Assembly (NCBI GenBank): GCA_000320545.1
Contig: ADNK01001814.1
Span: forward strand, 61,076-125,075
From: Bigelowiella natans CCMP2755
Taxonomy: Eukaryota; Cercozoa; Chlorarachniophyceae
Reading direction: 5' to 3'
DNA length: 64,000 nt
Shown: positions 24,728-36,102 of the stretch, piece by piece
Layout: each line of letters starts with the position of its first letter
Numbering within the stretch: the stretch's first letter is position 1
The notes under the pieces: model-generated
The model's input: the letters and a program-made list of their open reading frames with translations, nothing else
The model's database searches: none
What the model was told of the DNA's origin: nothing
Position numbers and translations under genes: made by a program

Positions 24728-26716
24728 ATGGAACCAACACAGGAAGAAGCAGGGGACAATGACAAGGTGGAGGATACACAAATTTTTGAGTCTCGAGAAG
24801 ATGGGGAGGAAGAGGATAACGATGATGAGCCCCTAAGCCTAGGAGGAGATGATGAAAAGGGCGAGCTGGAGGAGGAGCAGGAGGAAGGGGATGAAGAGGA
24901 GGTTGAGATAGATGATGATGATGGAGAACTTGCAGTTGATGATGACGCTGAAAAGCTTGCCTTGGGAGATGAAGTAGAAGATGAAGGTGGTGCTGCACCG
25001 CAAGAGGAGGGGGAAGGGGTTGGTGAACAAGAGCAGGACGACGAGAAACACAACCTCGAGATGGAGAACGCTACCAAAGAGATCGCCCAACTCGACAATG
25101 ACGATGACAGTGATGACGAGGATTTCAAAGAAAAAATCTCAGAAAAGATCCGCGAAATCGTGTTTGCGGACGACGCGGACCTGGCGAACCTAAACAGGAA
25201 AATCATCATGAAACTCCTTAAGAAGGAGTTCGGATCTCGACGGGTGAAAAAATTCAAGAAATATGCGAAGGTGGTCATCAAAGACCTAGCGCGACTAAGG
25301 GTCGACAGAGATCGGAACCCTGAAGACGAAATGGAAGAAGAATATCACGAAGAAGAAGAAGAGGATATCGTTGAAGATGAACCCCGCCCAAAGAAGCGTG
25401 CCCGCAAGAAGAAATCGCGAAAGACCAAAGGACCAGTAAAGAAAAACAAGTCTGCCTACCTCTTTTTTACGACAGATCAGGATGTGGTAGATCGCTTGAA
25501 GAGAGAAAACCCTGGCGCGAAAGCTACGGAAATGATGAAACTGAAGGCGACTGCATGGAAGCAACTGACTGACGAGCAGAAGGAGCCGTACCAGAACAAG
25601 GCTAGTGAAGATAAGGAACGATACGAAACCGAGTTGAAAGAATGGCAACGTGCGAATCCTGATTTAGTGGAGGAGGCCGAGCGGCAGAAGCGTGAGAAGA
25701 GGCGCGCTAGCAAAGCGAAGGAGAAGAAGAAGCGCAAGCGACGCGATGACGCTGACGAGGACGACGACGACGAATACGGCAGAACGGACTACAGTAACCA
25801 GCATAAGACCCATCTGGAACAGACCTTCGACAAGATTAAGAAGAGTAAACGCACGAAGAAGAATGCGATGTCCTCCGATGACATACAGGAAGAGGCGCTG
25901 AAGATCGTAGAGCGCATGCGGACGGCTGCGTTAAAGGACGTGTCGGACATTGAGTCGGGGCAGCCGGCGGTTCACAAGCTTCAAATGCTGCCTGAGGTGG
26001 TGCGTCTCCTCAAGACGAACAGAGTGACTTCGGTGCGGGATCTAGAGAAGATGGACAACGACCCCTTCGTAGATATCCTGATAGAAAAAGGAATCCTGTC
26101 GCGCATCGGAGATTGGCTCCGGATCGGACCGAACAATACCCTCCCGCACAAGCGGATCCGCTCAGAGATGTACCGCTCTCTCCTGGACCTCAACATCACA
26201 GAAGATGACATAATCTTCAGCGACGAGAGCCGCAACCAGCGCCGGGAGGACGAAGACGACGGGTACGGCTACAATAGGAACAGCGGGACCATCGCCAAAG
26301 TCTTGATCAAGCTTTGGAAGCACCCGAAGGAAACGAAGGAAAACCGAATCATTCTCACCAAACTCATCCAGAGATGGATGAGGATGATAAGCCAACGCTC
26401 TGACAACTATGTAGACCTGAAGGAGGCCGAGAAGAGAAAGGCGCGGGACATCGCGAAACGCCGTCGGGAGCTGATGATGAACAAGCGTGAGGTCAAATCT
26501 GCCTCGCATTTCGTGAAATCTGTGCGGCCAATGCCCACCGTTTTTGACTTCGCAAGGCGACCACGGTCCCAGGTAGAGGAATATGAGAGCAGACGCCCTG
26601 AGCGTGCGGATGAGATATCTTCTCAGCAGTCGCTCATGAAAATTATGAGGAATAAGGGCCGGAAGAGCGGAGGAAAGTCTTACCACAAACTGACAATAGG
26701 TGGAGATCGTAGTTGA
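24728..26716 (+). CDS. IWS1: IWS1-like transcription elongation factor with DEK_C and HMG-box domains
   Basis: An intronless 662-aa nuclear protein. Residues 1–130 are a very acidic tail. Residues about 132–190 look like a DEK C-terminal domain (KISEKIREIVFADDADL … KLLKKEFG … KKYAKVVIKDL). About 218–240 is a basic NLS-like run. About 240–312 is an HMG box (KNKSAYLFFTTDQDVVDRLK … EMMKLKATAWKQLTDEQKEP). About 385–555 is the IWS1/TFIIS N-terminal (LW) domain, with PAVHKLQMLPEVVRLLKTN, LPHKRIRSEMYRSLL and the hallmark IKLWKHPKETKENR … LIQRWMRMIS. IWS1 binds Spt6 and elongating RNA polymerase II. The start ATG at 24728 has an ideal context (caccATGg). Classical IWS1 has an acidic N-terminus but not an HMG box plus a DEK_C module, so this is an unusual architecture. 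The family call rests on the C-terminal half and is strong. Confidence 0.88.
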   Translation: MEPTQEEAGDNDKVEDTQIFESREDGEEEDNDDEPLSLGGDDEKGELEEEQEEGDEEEVEIDDDDGELAVDDDAEKLALGDEVEDEGGAAPQEEGEGVGEQEQDDEKHNLEMENATKEIAQLDNDDDSDDEDFKEKISEKIREIVFADDADLANLNRKIIMKLLKKEFGSRRVKKFKKYAKVVIKDLARLRVDRDRNPEDEMEEEYHEEEEEDIVEDEPRPKKRARKKKSRKTKGPVKKNKSAYLFFTTDQDVVDRLKRENPGAKATEMMKLKATAWKQLTDEQKEPYQNKASEDKERYETELKEWQRANPDLVEEAERQKREKRRASKAKEKKKRKRRDDADEDDDDEYGRTDYSNQHKTHLEQTFDKIKKSKRTKKNAMSSDDIQEEALKIVERMRTAALKDVSDIESGQPAVHKLQMLPEVVRLLKTNRVTSVRDLEKMDNDPFVDILIEKGILSRIGDWLRIGPNNTLPHKRIRSEMYRSLLDLNITEDDIIFSDESRNQRREDEDDGYGYNRNSGTIAKVLIKLWKHPKETKENRIILTKLIQRWMRMISQRSDNYVDLKEAEKRKARDIAKRRRELMMNKREVKSASHFVKSVRPMPTVFDFARRPRSQVEEYESRRPERADEISSQQSLMKIMRNKGRKSGGKSYHKLTIGGDRS

Positions 26717-27113
26717 TCACGCGCAGCTACAACTTGTGTATTTTTGTAATAGTCCTAGGTAAAATTGTATTAGTTAGATGGTTATACAATCAGTATGATG
26801 AGGCAGAACGCATGATGACAAAAGATCAAAGCATGTACCGAAAATTCTGTTCCTATTCTACACATACAAAAATGTTTGCAGTCTGTCGCATATGTATCCA
26901 TGGCACATGCAATGCGCACAAATACATGTATAGACATGCATGTGCGAGTGACAGTTATTATTAGTACCGACATCGTCATTGTCTAGTCGTGGCGGCCAAC
27001 ATCGCAACAATTGAGCAAACAAATAAAATCTACACAAGCCTAGGCGAAAATAAAGCGTTCGTAGTGAGCTGCGCCGGCTTTGCAAAGTGCAAGCATGCAT
27101 GCATGCTACATGT

Positions 27114-27496
27114 ACGCGTTCATGTTGCTTTTCGCGCAAGCGCTTTGGAATGGTCATTGTGAACACACTGAAGCGTGTTTTGACCAGTTGAAAGTGTTCT
27201 CTATGTAGTTTTATAAGTTTTTGCCACATCGGCTGAAATGATGCCAAAATAACACCTCAGAATCCATGTCACTGCACCTAGAAGACTGCGACCACAATAA
27301 CCACAAAAAATGGTCCAACAAATGCAGTGACATGGATTCGCGAGGTGTCATTCATTTGGCATTATTTGTTCAGCCGATTCCAGGATTTAGCAAAAACTGA
27401 ACACTTTCAATAGCTGCATGGTCAAAAGACATTTCAGTGTCTAAAGTGTGTTCACAATGATCGCTGCCAAGCGCTCACGCGAAAAAAACGCACGCG
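27114..27496. mobile_element. foldback (MITE-like) element with about 165-bp inverted arms
   Basis: The left arm (27114–27277) and right arm (27322–27496) are imperfect reverse complements over nearly their whole length, leaving a central loop of about 45 nt. Matching landmarks are CGCGCAAGCGCTTTGGAATG against CGCTTGGCAGCGATC in reverse, TCATTGTGAACACACT, TTTTGACCA, GAAAGTGTTC, TCGGCTGAA and AATCCATGTCACTGCA. There is no coding sequence. The size and structure fit a non-autonomous foldback element, and the RNA would fold into a long hairpin. I could not define clear target-site duplications. Confidence 0.75.
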
Positions 27497-28550
27497 TGCA
27501 TGGCTCACATTTGTGTTTTGCGACACGGTAGAACGGCCTAGTTCACTAGCTAGTTCAGGCTGCTCTAGTGCTTGCTAGCTTGTCGCCATGTTGAGTTCAT
27601 CTTCAGGTGTTGAAAATTGGCTGTCCATCGAACAGGACATGATCAAACTGATGTGCGACCTCAATGTGTGCAACGTGTTAGTTTGTCTGACTGGCGTTGC
27701 ACCGAAATTTCCAGAATGCAAATTCTGAAAAACACCCCATATCAAAACCACATCAATGCATCAAAAATCGTGCAAACATGTGGACTTTGCATGAGTTTTG
27801 GACCATGTCATGCACGTCATCGAACCGATTGCAATCACGTGGCATGGTGGGCTAGATGTGCGATGCAAGCAAAAAATGCAGTCAAATATAATGAGTGCGA
27901 CGGCGTCCATCTGCACCATGAAAATTTGGGTTTCGCCCTCCTGCAGTTGTGCAAGTTGTTCATCATTGTTGCTGTCTTCGAATCACTTGTTTGCAGCAAA
28001 AATGTCAAGATTGCTAGCTCATGCATTGATGCTGGCGGAAGACTGCGACATTGAGCGTCCAACAACTAGCTGGACAACCACGTTGTGACGGTTGTGGAAT
28101 TCCAAACCTGGAGCTCAAACAAACGTGAGCTAGACATGCAATGATGTGTCATGTGCATGCGTGTGATTGGCTGTGGCATTGATCCAGTTCACACGAGCGC
28201 CTTTTTGCATGCATGCAAGTTGTTGTTCTGCTGCGCTGAGAAAATTCATCGGATGCGTTGTGCGATCTCGTGCACCGCAGCGCTGCGTGCATCATGAATC
28301 CATTCTCAATTTGCATCGCACTGAGCTAGCTTGTTTCTATAAGGGCACCTCAAAACTCAACACTTGCCGACTGGTTTTCTGCACGTGGCAGGCATGCACC
28401 GCTGCGGATCAGAGCGGAGCACAGCGCGCACTGCTGTGACATGAATATTGCAGGAGCATGTCTAGATGTGTACACACTCGGCTCTATTCAATGTCAGAAA
28501 AATATGCAACTAAGAAAAAGCATCGTTCAAGCCTTGAGCCTATCCGAAGA

Positions 28551-28627
28551 AAACCAAATCTGGCCGCTCTAACGCACAATCTTTTTCAAAACCAAATCTG
28601 GCCGCTCTCACGCACGATTTTTTTCAA
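28551..28627. repeat. two-copy tandem repeat of about 38 bp
   Basis: AAACCAAATCTGGCCGCTCT followed by AACGCACAATCTTTTTC is repeated immediately with a few changes (CACGCACGATTTTTTTC). Confidence 0.9.
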
Positions 28628-28726
28628 CTTTAGGCTGAACATACGTTGCGAGCACATATCCAAGTCTTACAGCTAGTGGCAATCTCATCAGCCTACTGAG
28701 AGCTTGAAGCTCGAGATCCATGCAGC

Positions 28727-30316
28727 CTACTTCTCGCCAGCTGCTTTCTCAGCCTTCATCAGATCTTCAATACCCTGGTACAGCTTGGCGACGATGTCGC
28801 GTTCCTTAATGAAAAGACGAGCCCTTGGGGAGACGTCAATGGTTCCGTCAGCGCCGATCGGGGTGTGCTCACCACCAGTACCACGGACGGAAAGACCTAG
28901 AGGCCCGCAAATCTCCTTAGCCTTCTTGTCGGTGCCATCAGCCGTTAAGTTTGGCACCTTGATGTGCACCGAGGCGCGCATGCCTGTTCCGAGATTTGAG
29001 GGACAAGAAGTAACGTAGCCATAACGCTGAGATTTGGCAAACTTGATGCCATCAATGGATTCAACGGTGTCAAGAAGGTCCTTCAGAGTGGTAAAGACCT
29101 CGTCGAGGCGGGTGCCCTTCTTCATGCACATAATCCTCAGCTGGTCTTCTTCGCCGAACCAGATGATGCATTGCTTGTCCGCGGACTGCCAGCAGCCACG
29201 GCCGTAGGGCCAATCGGAGGAAATGCCGGCGGACTTGAGGTACGGATCGTCGTCCATATCCTTAAACATGACGTGAGCTTTGACAAGCTCGTTGTACTTC
29301 TTGTCGTCGATGAAGTTTGGGTTCTTGATCGTCTTCTTACCGCGCTTGCCAAAGTCGGGGGTCAGGGAGTAGACAGTTCCTCCCATCTTCTGCTTTAGGG
29401 CGTCGAAGGCGCTCAGCATACGCATCTCAAACTGAATGCGCTCACGCTTGCTCATCTTGCCAGGGAGGTTGAAATCCTGCAGGTTGCGGCCAACACGTAC
29501 ACGCATAGACAGTTCTCCAAGGCCAAGCTTGGTCACGTCCAGAACACCGTTGTCGCCAACCTTGGAGATGTCCCAGTCAGTGATGTGGCGGCTCCAAGGA
29601 GTACCATTGTGGTAATCTTCGATGACCTGGTCAAAGAAATCAGCATACGTTTCGTAGTCGGATGGAGACATAGCGTAGCAGCCAAGGCCAGAGTCGGGAT
29701 TTTCAATGCCTGTCTTGACGCATGCCCAGAAAGTGTCCTGGTCAGCCTCAGGGAGGCTCTCCACGTACTCGCGGACGAGGTACTTGGTGGTGCGGTTGCC
29801 TGGGTTAGTTTTCTGGATCTCAGCGACCTTGGCGAACACGATATCCATAGCCTGAATGCCAAAAGGTGAATGTTATTTCAGTGTTGTTGGAGAGGGCGAT
29901 GTTCCAAATAAGTACAATTACATGAGAGAGTGGATGGGACGAGTGGGGCATGGAAGGAAACATAAACCAGGAAGGAATGGGTGGGGGTGGATGGGAAGAA
30001 ACGATTTCGCAAAAAGTGCGTGCAGGCACACAGAGACTTATCTAGTGCGAAACCACCGAAATTCGAACGAATGCATGTCAATGAAGATCTGCTGCGAACA
30101 AGGACTGAAGGGTGATGGGTGGGAAGGTACATTCGAGCTGTTCATTTCGACTGCGAGGTTAATTGAAGTCTTCTCAGGAGCGCGGCTCTTGGCCTCAGCA
30201 CGGTACGCGGAATAAGTGGCAACACCAGCAGTAAGACCGACGGCTGCCGTCATCATGGAGCGGCGAGAGACAGTGCCGACACGGCGAACAACCCGGGAGG
30301 CGAGGCGGGAGAACAT
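28727..30316 (-). CDS. mitochondrial-type phosphagen kinase (arginine/taurocyamine kinase-like)
   Basis: Two exons, 30131–30316 and 28727–29851, split by a 279-nt intron in phase 0, give 436 aa. Exon 1 (62 aa) is Arg/Ser-rich with an amphipathic start (MFSRLASRVVRRVGTVSRRS) and a short hydrophobic segment, as expected of a mitochondrial presequence. Exon 2 is a full ATP:guanido phosphotransferase. It has the guanidino-specificity loop ENPDSGLGCYAMSPSDYETY, close to the SGVG-x-Y loop of arginine kinases. It also has the nucleotide-binding Arg strand SMRVRVGRNLQDF, the catalytic-acid segment GEEDQLRIMCM, and the reactive-cysteine motif SCPSNLGTGMRASVHIKVP with Cys near residue 345. The enzyme moves phosphate between ATP and a guanidino compound to buffer energy. 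RASVHIK and the loop favour arginine or taurocyamine over creatine, but the substrate cannot be fixed from sequence. Confidence 0.93.
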
Positions 30317-31945
30317 AGAGGCTTATCTGGGGTTAGGATACGAGCAGGGAGTGCGTACGAGTTATCTTCTGGACGGGAAGATTCACGAATCCAGATTCAT
30401 AGTTCAATGATACCATTGTAACCGACTCATTATTTCGTGTTTCATTCATGAGTAACAGGCCAATTTCATCTTTATTTTCAATGCAAAGGCTGTCTTTCTT
30501 CTAAATCCCCATGTCATCCAAAAGTAACGGATTCAATCGTACGCGACAATACAACGAAAAGCACGAAACTACCTCAAGAACGAGGGAACATTAAAATAAT
30601 TTTCGGCCGAAATTTTAATTACCACAAGTGCCCTCAAATGGCCTCGAAACACCCCTAAAACTCCAGAGAACGCCGGCATTCCCCGTCGGTCTTCAATTAG
30701 GGTCGGATTAGGGTTAGAACTAGATCTAGATCTACGTGTACTTCGCGTAGTACTTCCCTGATGATTTCCATGGATTTTGGCCTTATTTTTCTAGAAAATA
30801 TCTTCACTTCTGTCCCACTTCAATGTTCGCTGTTCAATGGAGATTCTGTTCGATGTTCAGAAGAATCAAGCTAGCAAGCGTCGCCGCCGAGCTTGCCTCA
30901 CGTAGCCAAAACCTTCGCAGCCCCCCCAAGGACATCTCTGGTCCCTTCCCCCGCATCAAACGTTTCATCCCGTTCCCGATCCCTCTTCCCCAGTGTTGGA
31001 CTTGATCTCTCTTCATGAGTGCATTTGAAAAAAATCGAAAAAGGAACGGATCGTCACACGTCGTTTGCGAATGCCGCCGCACGTGGGGCAGCACACTTCC
31101 GGTGTGCTGCCATGAGTCCCGCCGGAACCCACGTGCCTATGCTGTAGAAATCCATCGACTTGGCGTCCAAGCATTCTTCAAAAGTCAACACCTCGATGAC
31201 CACTGCTGCACTCTGGCACTGCGCGCTACACGCATCGAGCTCACCACCACTGGCAATGACAGGTGTGACCCCACGGCCACCTAGCACCCCCAGGACTAGC
31301 ACGTGAGCACCTGGTGGAGAACATCTGCAAGAATTTTGGGTGTCACCGTGTGTGCATGCTAGCATGCAAGTGCATGCCAGCATGGCTAGGTGGCTTTGTT
31401 GATGAATCATGCCATGTTGATTGCGATGCAAACATGTGCGTGCGATGATGCGACAATCGACAATGGGTTGGCTAGATGGGTGCTGAACTTGAAGCTGCAC
31501 GTGTGTGTTGCACGTGTCACACGACTACGTGCGCCGAGAATGTGCTTTGAAGCTGCCAGTAGTGTGGTGGTGGTGACTCTCCGACTCTCAAGGCGCTGGC
31601 CTTGCATGCCAAGAACTGGCAATTGTGTTTTTGCAATCGTGCAAAACCAAAGTGCAAGAGTAGACACGTCAGTGCACACCACATGCACGTGAAAGGCATT
31701 GCCGTTCCATTGCTGGTGCTGAGCACAACGTCGCGCAGAGGACGAGCACTTTGTGGGCAAGTGAGAATGTCAAAGCTTGCGATGCATGCTAGCATGGAGT
31801 GCTAGAGTGCACCCACAATGTTTTCCTAGAGTTCTGAACTAGCTCTCGGGAACATGTGCAATGGACAAAATGTACGCACTGGCAAACAGGAGGTCTGTGC
31901 ACATCTTGCACACACTGCAATGGACAAGATGGCATGTTTGTTCGA
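30317..31945. other. intergenic region upstream of the phosphagen kinase
   Basis: No gene recognised. The first 600 nt are the likely promoter side of the phosphagen kinase. From about 31020 to 31940 the TGCATGC/CTAGC-rich repeat texture returns. Short open frames on both strands overlap each other and have no recognisable features. Confidence 0.6.
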
Positions 31946-32680
31946 TCAATCTATTTTGTCTTTGAAGCAGCGCTTTGCCTCAACAAGCTCCTCCTGAAGA
32001 CTTCTTGCATGATGACTGTGCTTTGAACAACTTTTGCCCAAACTGTTACCATTTTGTGTAGGCGGAAAGACCACGTGCATCGCTAAAAGCAATGTGATCA
32101 AATAGTTTATTGGCATCATCTCCTCACTCGGCTTTTCTACAATGTCGCTACAAATTCTTTCTCGAGCGTTCGCGTCAATGGTTACTTTTCCTTCATCCCG
32201 CAGAAAATCCTGCTTTCCGAGATCAAAAACGTGTCGCTTGTCCTTTAAGATTACGAAAGGGACGAAAGGGTAAGACTTTTCAATCATTCGGATCTCATTC
32301 ATGATACCTCTGAGGTAAAAATGAGTAGTTCGTAACATTCGGAAGAAAAGACCATGCTTACAGCCTTTTTAGATTCGTTAACATCAAATTTTACAGTTAC
32401 GAGCGGTACTTTGCCCTGGAGTTTAATGACGAATCAATTATTTATGTAGATTGTACGATTCAGACAGTCAAGGGTCGTGTACGCTAATTTTCTGGTTGTA
32501 CATTTGATTCATTTCGTAAGCACATTCTGACATTCACGAATGCAAAGTCATGACCTTTCCGCTGTCTGTAAAGGTAAGAACACCCGTGGAAGGAGCCAAC
32601 ACGGCACAGAGAGTGTTGTCCGGTGACACGCATTCAAGTCTCTCATCGTTTTCATCATTGTTGTTACTCGCATCCGTCAT
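31946..32680 (-). CDS. unknown 175-aa protein
   Basis: Three exons close in phase 0: 32555–32680 (MTDASNNNDENDERLECVSP …), 32362–32415 (GKVPLVTVKFDVNESKKA) and 31946–32293 (IRMIEKSYPFVPFVILKDKR … VTIDANARERICSDIVEK … then stop). The product starts with an acidic Asn-rich tail, followed by alternating strands and a charged C-terminal helix. There is one moderately hydrophobic helix (LITLLLAMHVVF) near the end. I do not recognise a family. The 3' splice site of exon 3 is the less certain one. The gene is divergent from the SAM-domain gene with 102 bp between start codons. Confidence 0.6.
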
Positions 32681-32782
32681 TGCAACCTCGCTTTGAAGAA
32701 TACCCGGACAAAAAAGGAGAAAACAGGAGCGAAATCTCCACACAAAGCACTAAAAAACCGATAAATCCACACTATTCTTTGC
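32681..32782. promoter_or_regulatory. compact divergent promoter region
   Basis: About 100 bp between the ATG of the unknown minus-strand gene (32680) and the likely ATG of the SAM-domain gene (32783). The plus-strand start is tentative, so the right border may move. Confidence 0.35.
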
Positions 32783-35700
32783 ATGCGACATGGCGAAATG
32801 CGACATATGCTACCGTTTGGGGAAGGTTTGTGCTGCAGCAGCGCTGCTCAAGTCCAGTTTCGCGTGGAGAGCAAGTTCAGAATTCGTCGGCGGAATATCG
32901 GATTCAACGCTTCGAACAGGCCGAGCACGAGAAGTGCATGCAGCCGCAATTTTATTTTATAATTCATGCAACATTTGTGTTCCCTCCTCCTACCTCCCCA
33001 CTCTCCAATTTGACACGTGAATCTGACCTAAATTTCATGGGGGCTTTCTGCGCTGCAGAGGCGCTGGAACCTCGGCCCAGCGGCGAAGTGCTTAAGGCTG
33101 GATATCTATGGTTACGAGGGAAGAAGGATTTCAAAAGATCCTGGATTCAGCTTATTAGAGTCTACAGTAACGTTAGTGGTGCTCCGGGTGATGTTAACCA
33201 GTATGCTCTGACTGCAACCGATGAAGATAAACCAGCATATCGAGGAGTAATGCCAAATAGATTCGCTTACTGTCTAGAAATATAGACATTATTTGTCAAG
33301 TTTTCCTTAACGCTATGTGCTTGTATACGAATTGAGGAAGTAAACCAAATTATTATCCCACAGGTTAACAGTTCAATAGAATTCAAAAAATGTATATATA
33401 CGGATACGGCTGCACAGATCTTGCGTAAATCTGATAGAGAATTGGTCATATCAATTAAGACTCCCGATGCTATTTGGGAGGTGGGGTGAACAGCCATAAT
33501 TAATCCTTTCATCCTTTGATCCATTGACACAAAGTTGTTCTTAGCTAAAGGCAAATACCATGAAGGAACATAGATTATGGTATCAAGAATTACATTCTAA
33601 AATCAAAGGTCTGTGGGGGAGTCCAAAAGAAGAAATCATATTTCAAAGACATTAATTCTTGATGTGTAGGCGAGATCACTCCGATAAAGTCTGGATTTAT
33701 GAGAGCAAAATACAACAATTCAAATGCTCGCAATCTCATGTTCCGACTCCTCTCCACTGATAGACGGACAGGATATTCCACATTACTTCCATTTACGAGT
33801 AGTTTAAGCGAGGTGATTGTGCTTATGATGAATGTCTTTGATCCAAGATCTATCAGCCTCAGACATCAATATCGTCATAAATAGGTCCCAATTCGCAAAT
33901 TCTTGGTCGGATCTATTCCTGGGAGGGACAAAGTAGCGTTTACCAAACTACTAGAGCACGCTAAGAAGGAGGTCATTCTGCGTGCTGCCTGTAGTTGTGG
34001 TGAATTTGTACACCATTCTATGTATCATATAGGATCGAGATTTTGACCCGTCTTTAAGTATGGGGGAATTTGCCTTCTCCATAAGTGTGCTCTATGAACA
34101 AACTAAGAATGGAGGTTCTTAGTACAACAATTTCACTTTTAATTGCATATCTCTAATCACGACAACTATCTAAGGCCTATTGAACGAGCTAAAAATTTTA
34201 TTCCAAGCTACCAGCCGGGCAGACATGGCGTAATTATTCTCCCATAACTTATACGTGACCAGTTATTCTGTACTATATTTATTTTTCTTAGATCTTGGAT
34301 TGCAGCATTTTTGAAAGCAGAAGGTCTGATCTCCGTAACGAAAACACAAAGGTAACTTGGATGTAATTATCAGGCCCATCAAGGAGACGTGGTTCAAGTG
34401 CAGCGATAAGAGGTGAGCTGAGAAAATGGTTAGAACCCAAAATAGATTACTATTATATAGCATCGGCTACTAATTCACTAATTTATCTAGGTTCAATGCT
34501 AAATACTGAAAATATTGAAGATATTTTCTCCGATACAGAAGCAGAATCAGTATGCCACATGTAAGTATTCTCTCATGCAGTCTACTTCATCAATAGACAA
34601 ACCATAAATAATCGATGGTTTAATAATTTTACTCAGAATTGATCAAAAGGGGACTCCAAAGGCTGTGGGTAGCGTGGGACTAATAAAATCTAGTGTAAGC
34701 GGAATGAGGTTTGATAGAAAATTATTTTCCGGCCCCAGTCTGATTGACTACTCGACTTTTGCTTACACAGAAGTCCATCTGAGGGAAGAGACACGAAACA
34801 CAGATTGGTAAAAAATAAACACTGGTGTTTCGTAGAAAGAGGACTTTCCACCTAACTTTTCACCACAATAGACGTTCTATTCCCCAAGACACAAATATCA
34901 GGTTTTATAGTGAGTACAGAATCTAGTATTGCACACAAAATCATGATCAGTCGAAATTAATAGTTTTCAGATGGCATGACGCCGACATCACCTCCTAGAA
35001 ATAAGAGGGGAAGTCTTGCAAGCCAACGGGCCGGGTCAGATTAATAAGTTTGAATATATCAATAGCAATATTTCTTATAGTTTTTTGGTGCTTTGATCCC
35101 ATAAACAATACATAGCTCCGAATCAAGTGTCAGTACCATCGTTCCGCCGCCACCTCCAATATCTCCTCCTGGAAGTAAATTGAGAAATTCATTCGACCCT
35201 TCTGGCTCTTCGTTTTTAGACAACTCCATTGCTCCTTTGACATCAGAAGATCACGAATACTTTGCAGCGAGTGACACAGACAACAGTGTTGTAGTATCTC
35301 ATAATGAAGGCAAAACTAGCCTTTCCACTCCACCTCCATATCGATACTCGAGCTCCCCCATGCAAACAAATCTTTTTCCGGGATCCCGACTAACATATGA
35401 AAATAAGTATGACACTAGCACTAGTCGAAGTGGAGTTTTCAAATCAGTCCACAGCAAGAGTTTGTCAAGAGGAAGTATGCGAAGAATCCCAAGACCATTT
35501 TCCCCCGCTCCTTATCCTGAGGAGCGTCGATCAAGAACAAAGGAGACTGAAATTGGCGTTCCTGATGATGTGAAGGTATCATATGGGTGCAGTGATGCTG
35601 ATTAAAATGAATGAAAAATTAATAGGCCTACTTAAACATATCAATGGCTGTTGTGAATGTTAGATGTGGGATGAAGACGATGTTCTGGATTGGGCACGGC

Positions 35701-35915
35701 AGCATCCAATGCTAAGCCGTAGGCATGACATCCTTCGCTGTCTTGTGGATAAGGTAAATATTTTTATTCAAAATCACAATTTTAATCAGCTACCTAGCGA
35801 AACAAATGCAACGCTACTATGAAATATGCTAATAATAGACACTGTGGACTTATTCGAACACTTGTTATGGTGCTAGTAGATAAAGTTAGACAGAAAGTCA
35901 TAGCTCTTATTCCAG

Positions 35916-35951
<36 letters not shown>

Positions 35952-36102
35952 ATAGGAAATTGATGGTCCCACATTGTTGTCATTCGGAAAAGAGACTGAT
36001 GTAGAAGAGGCTGGAATTGGAGACAGTTTTGAAGACCATGTTAGAATAGTGCGTGCAGTAAGTGAGCTAAAAAATGGCGGTATCAAATCTCGCACCACTT
36101 AG
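32783..36102 (+). CDS. PH-like and SAM-domain signalling/adaptor protein
   Basis: About 15 exons. The tentative ATG at 32783 is chosen because its frame joins in phase (donor near 32931) to the exon at about 33059 coding SGEVLKAGYLWLRGKKDFKR, a PH-like first strand. Further exons code DRELVISIKTPDAIWEV near 33430–33485, MFRLLSTDRRTGYSTLLPFT near 33735–33800, IRKFLVGSIPGRDKVAFTKL near 33890–33950, LNELKILFQATSRADM near 34178–34225 and SWIAAFLKAEGLIS near 34295–34335 (vaguely FH3-like). A Ser/Pro-rich linker follows (about 34970–35575, with a PPPPP run). The end is clear: exons 35664–35753 (WDEDDVLDWARQHPML) and 35956–36102 (EIDGPTLLSFGKETDVEEAG … HVRIVRAVSELK) form a canonical C-terminal SAM domain with the DGxxLL core. 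SAM domains mediate self- or hetero-association. The SAM call is strong, PH moderate and the FH3 likeness weak. Confidence 0.75.
35918..35947. repeat. (AT)n microsatellite in the last intron of the SAM gene
   Basis: About 30 nt of TA dinucleotides end only 8 nt before the acceptor AG of the final exon (35956). Confidence 0.95.

Larger units (their letters stand above)
26717..28726. other. intergenic region with foldback element and repeats
   Basis: No convincing gene in 2 kb between the convergent IWS1-like and phosphagen-kinase genes. It contains the foldback element at 27114–27496, a tandem duplication at 28551–28627 and many TGCATGC words. The few open frames of 90–145 codons lack recognisable features. 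Confidence 0.7.

Noticed and set aside
24682-25281. 199-codon Ser-rich minus-strand frame
   Set aside because: Antisense shadow of the acidic N-terminus of the IWS1-like gene.
30695-30720. Telomere-like TTAGGG-related words (GGATTAGGGTTAG)
   Set aside because: Only one or two degenerate units, internal to the scaffold; no array.
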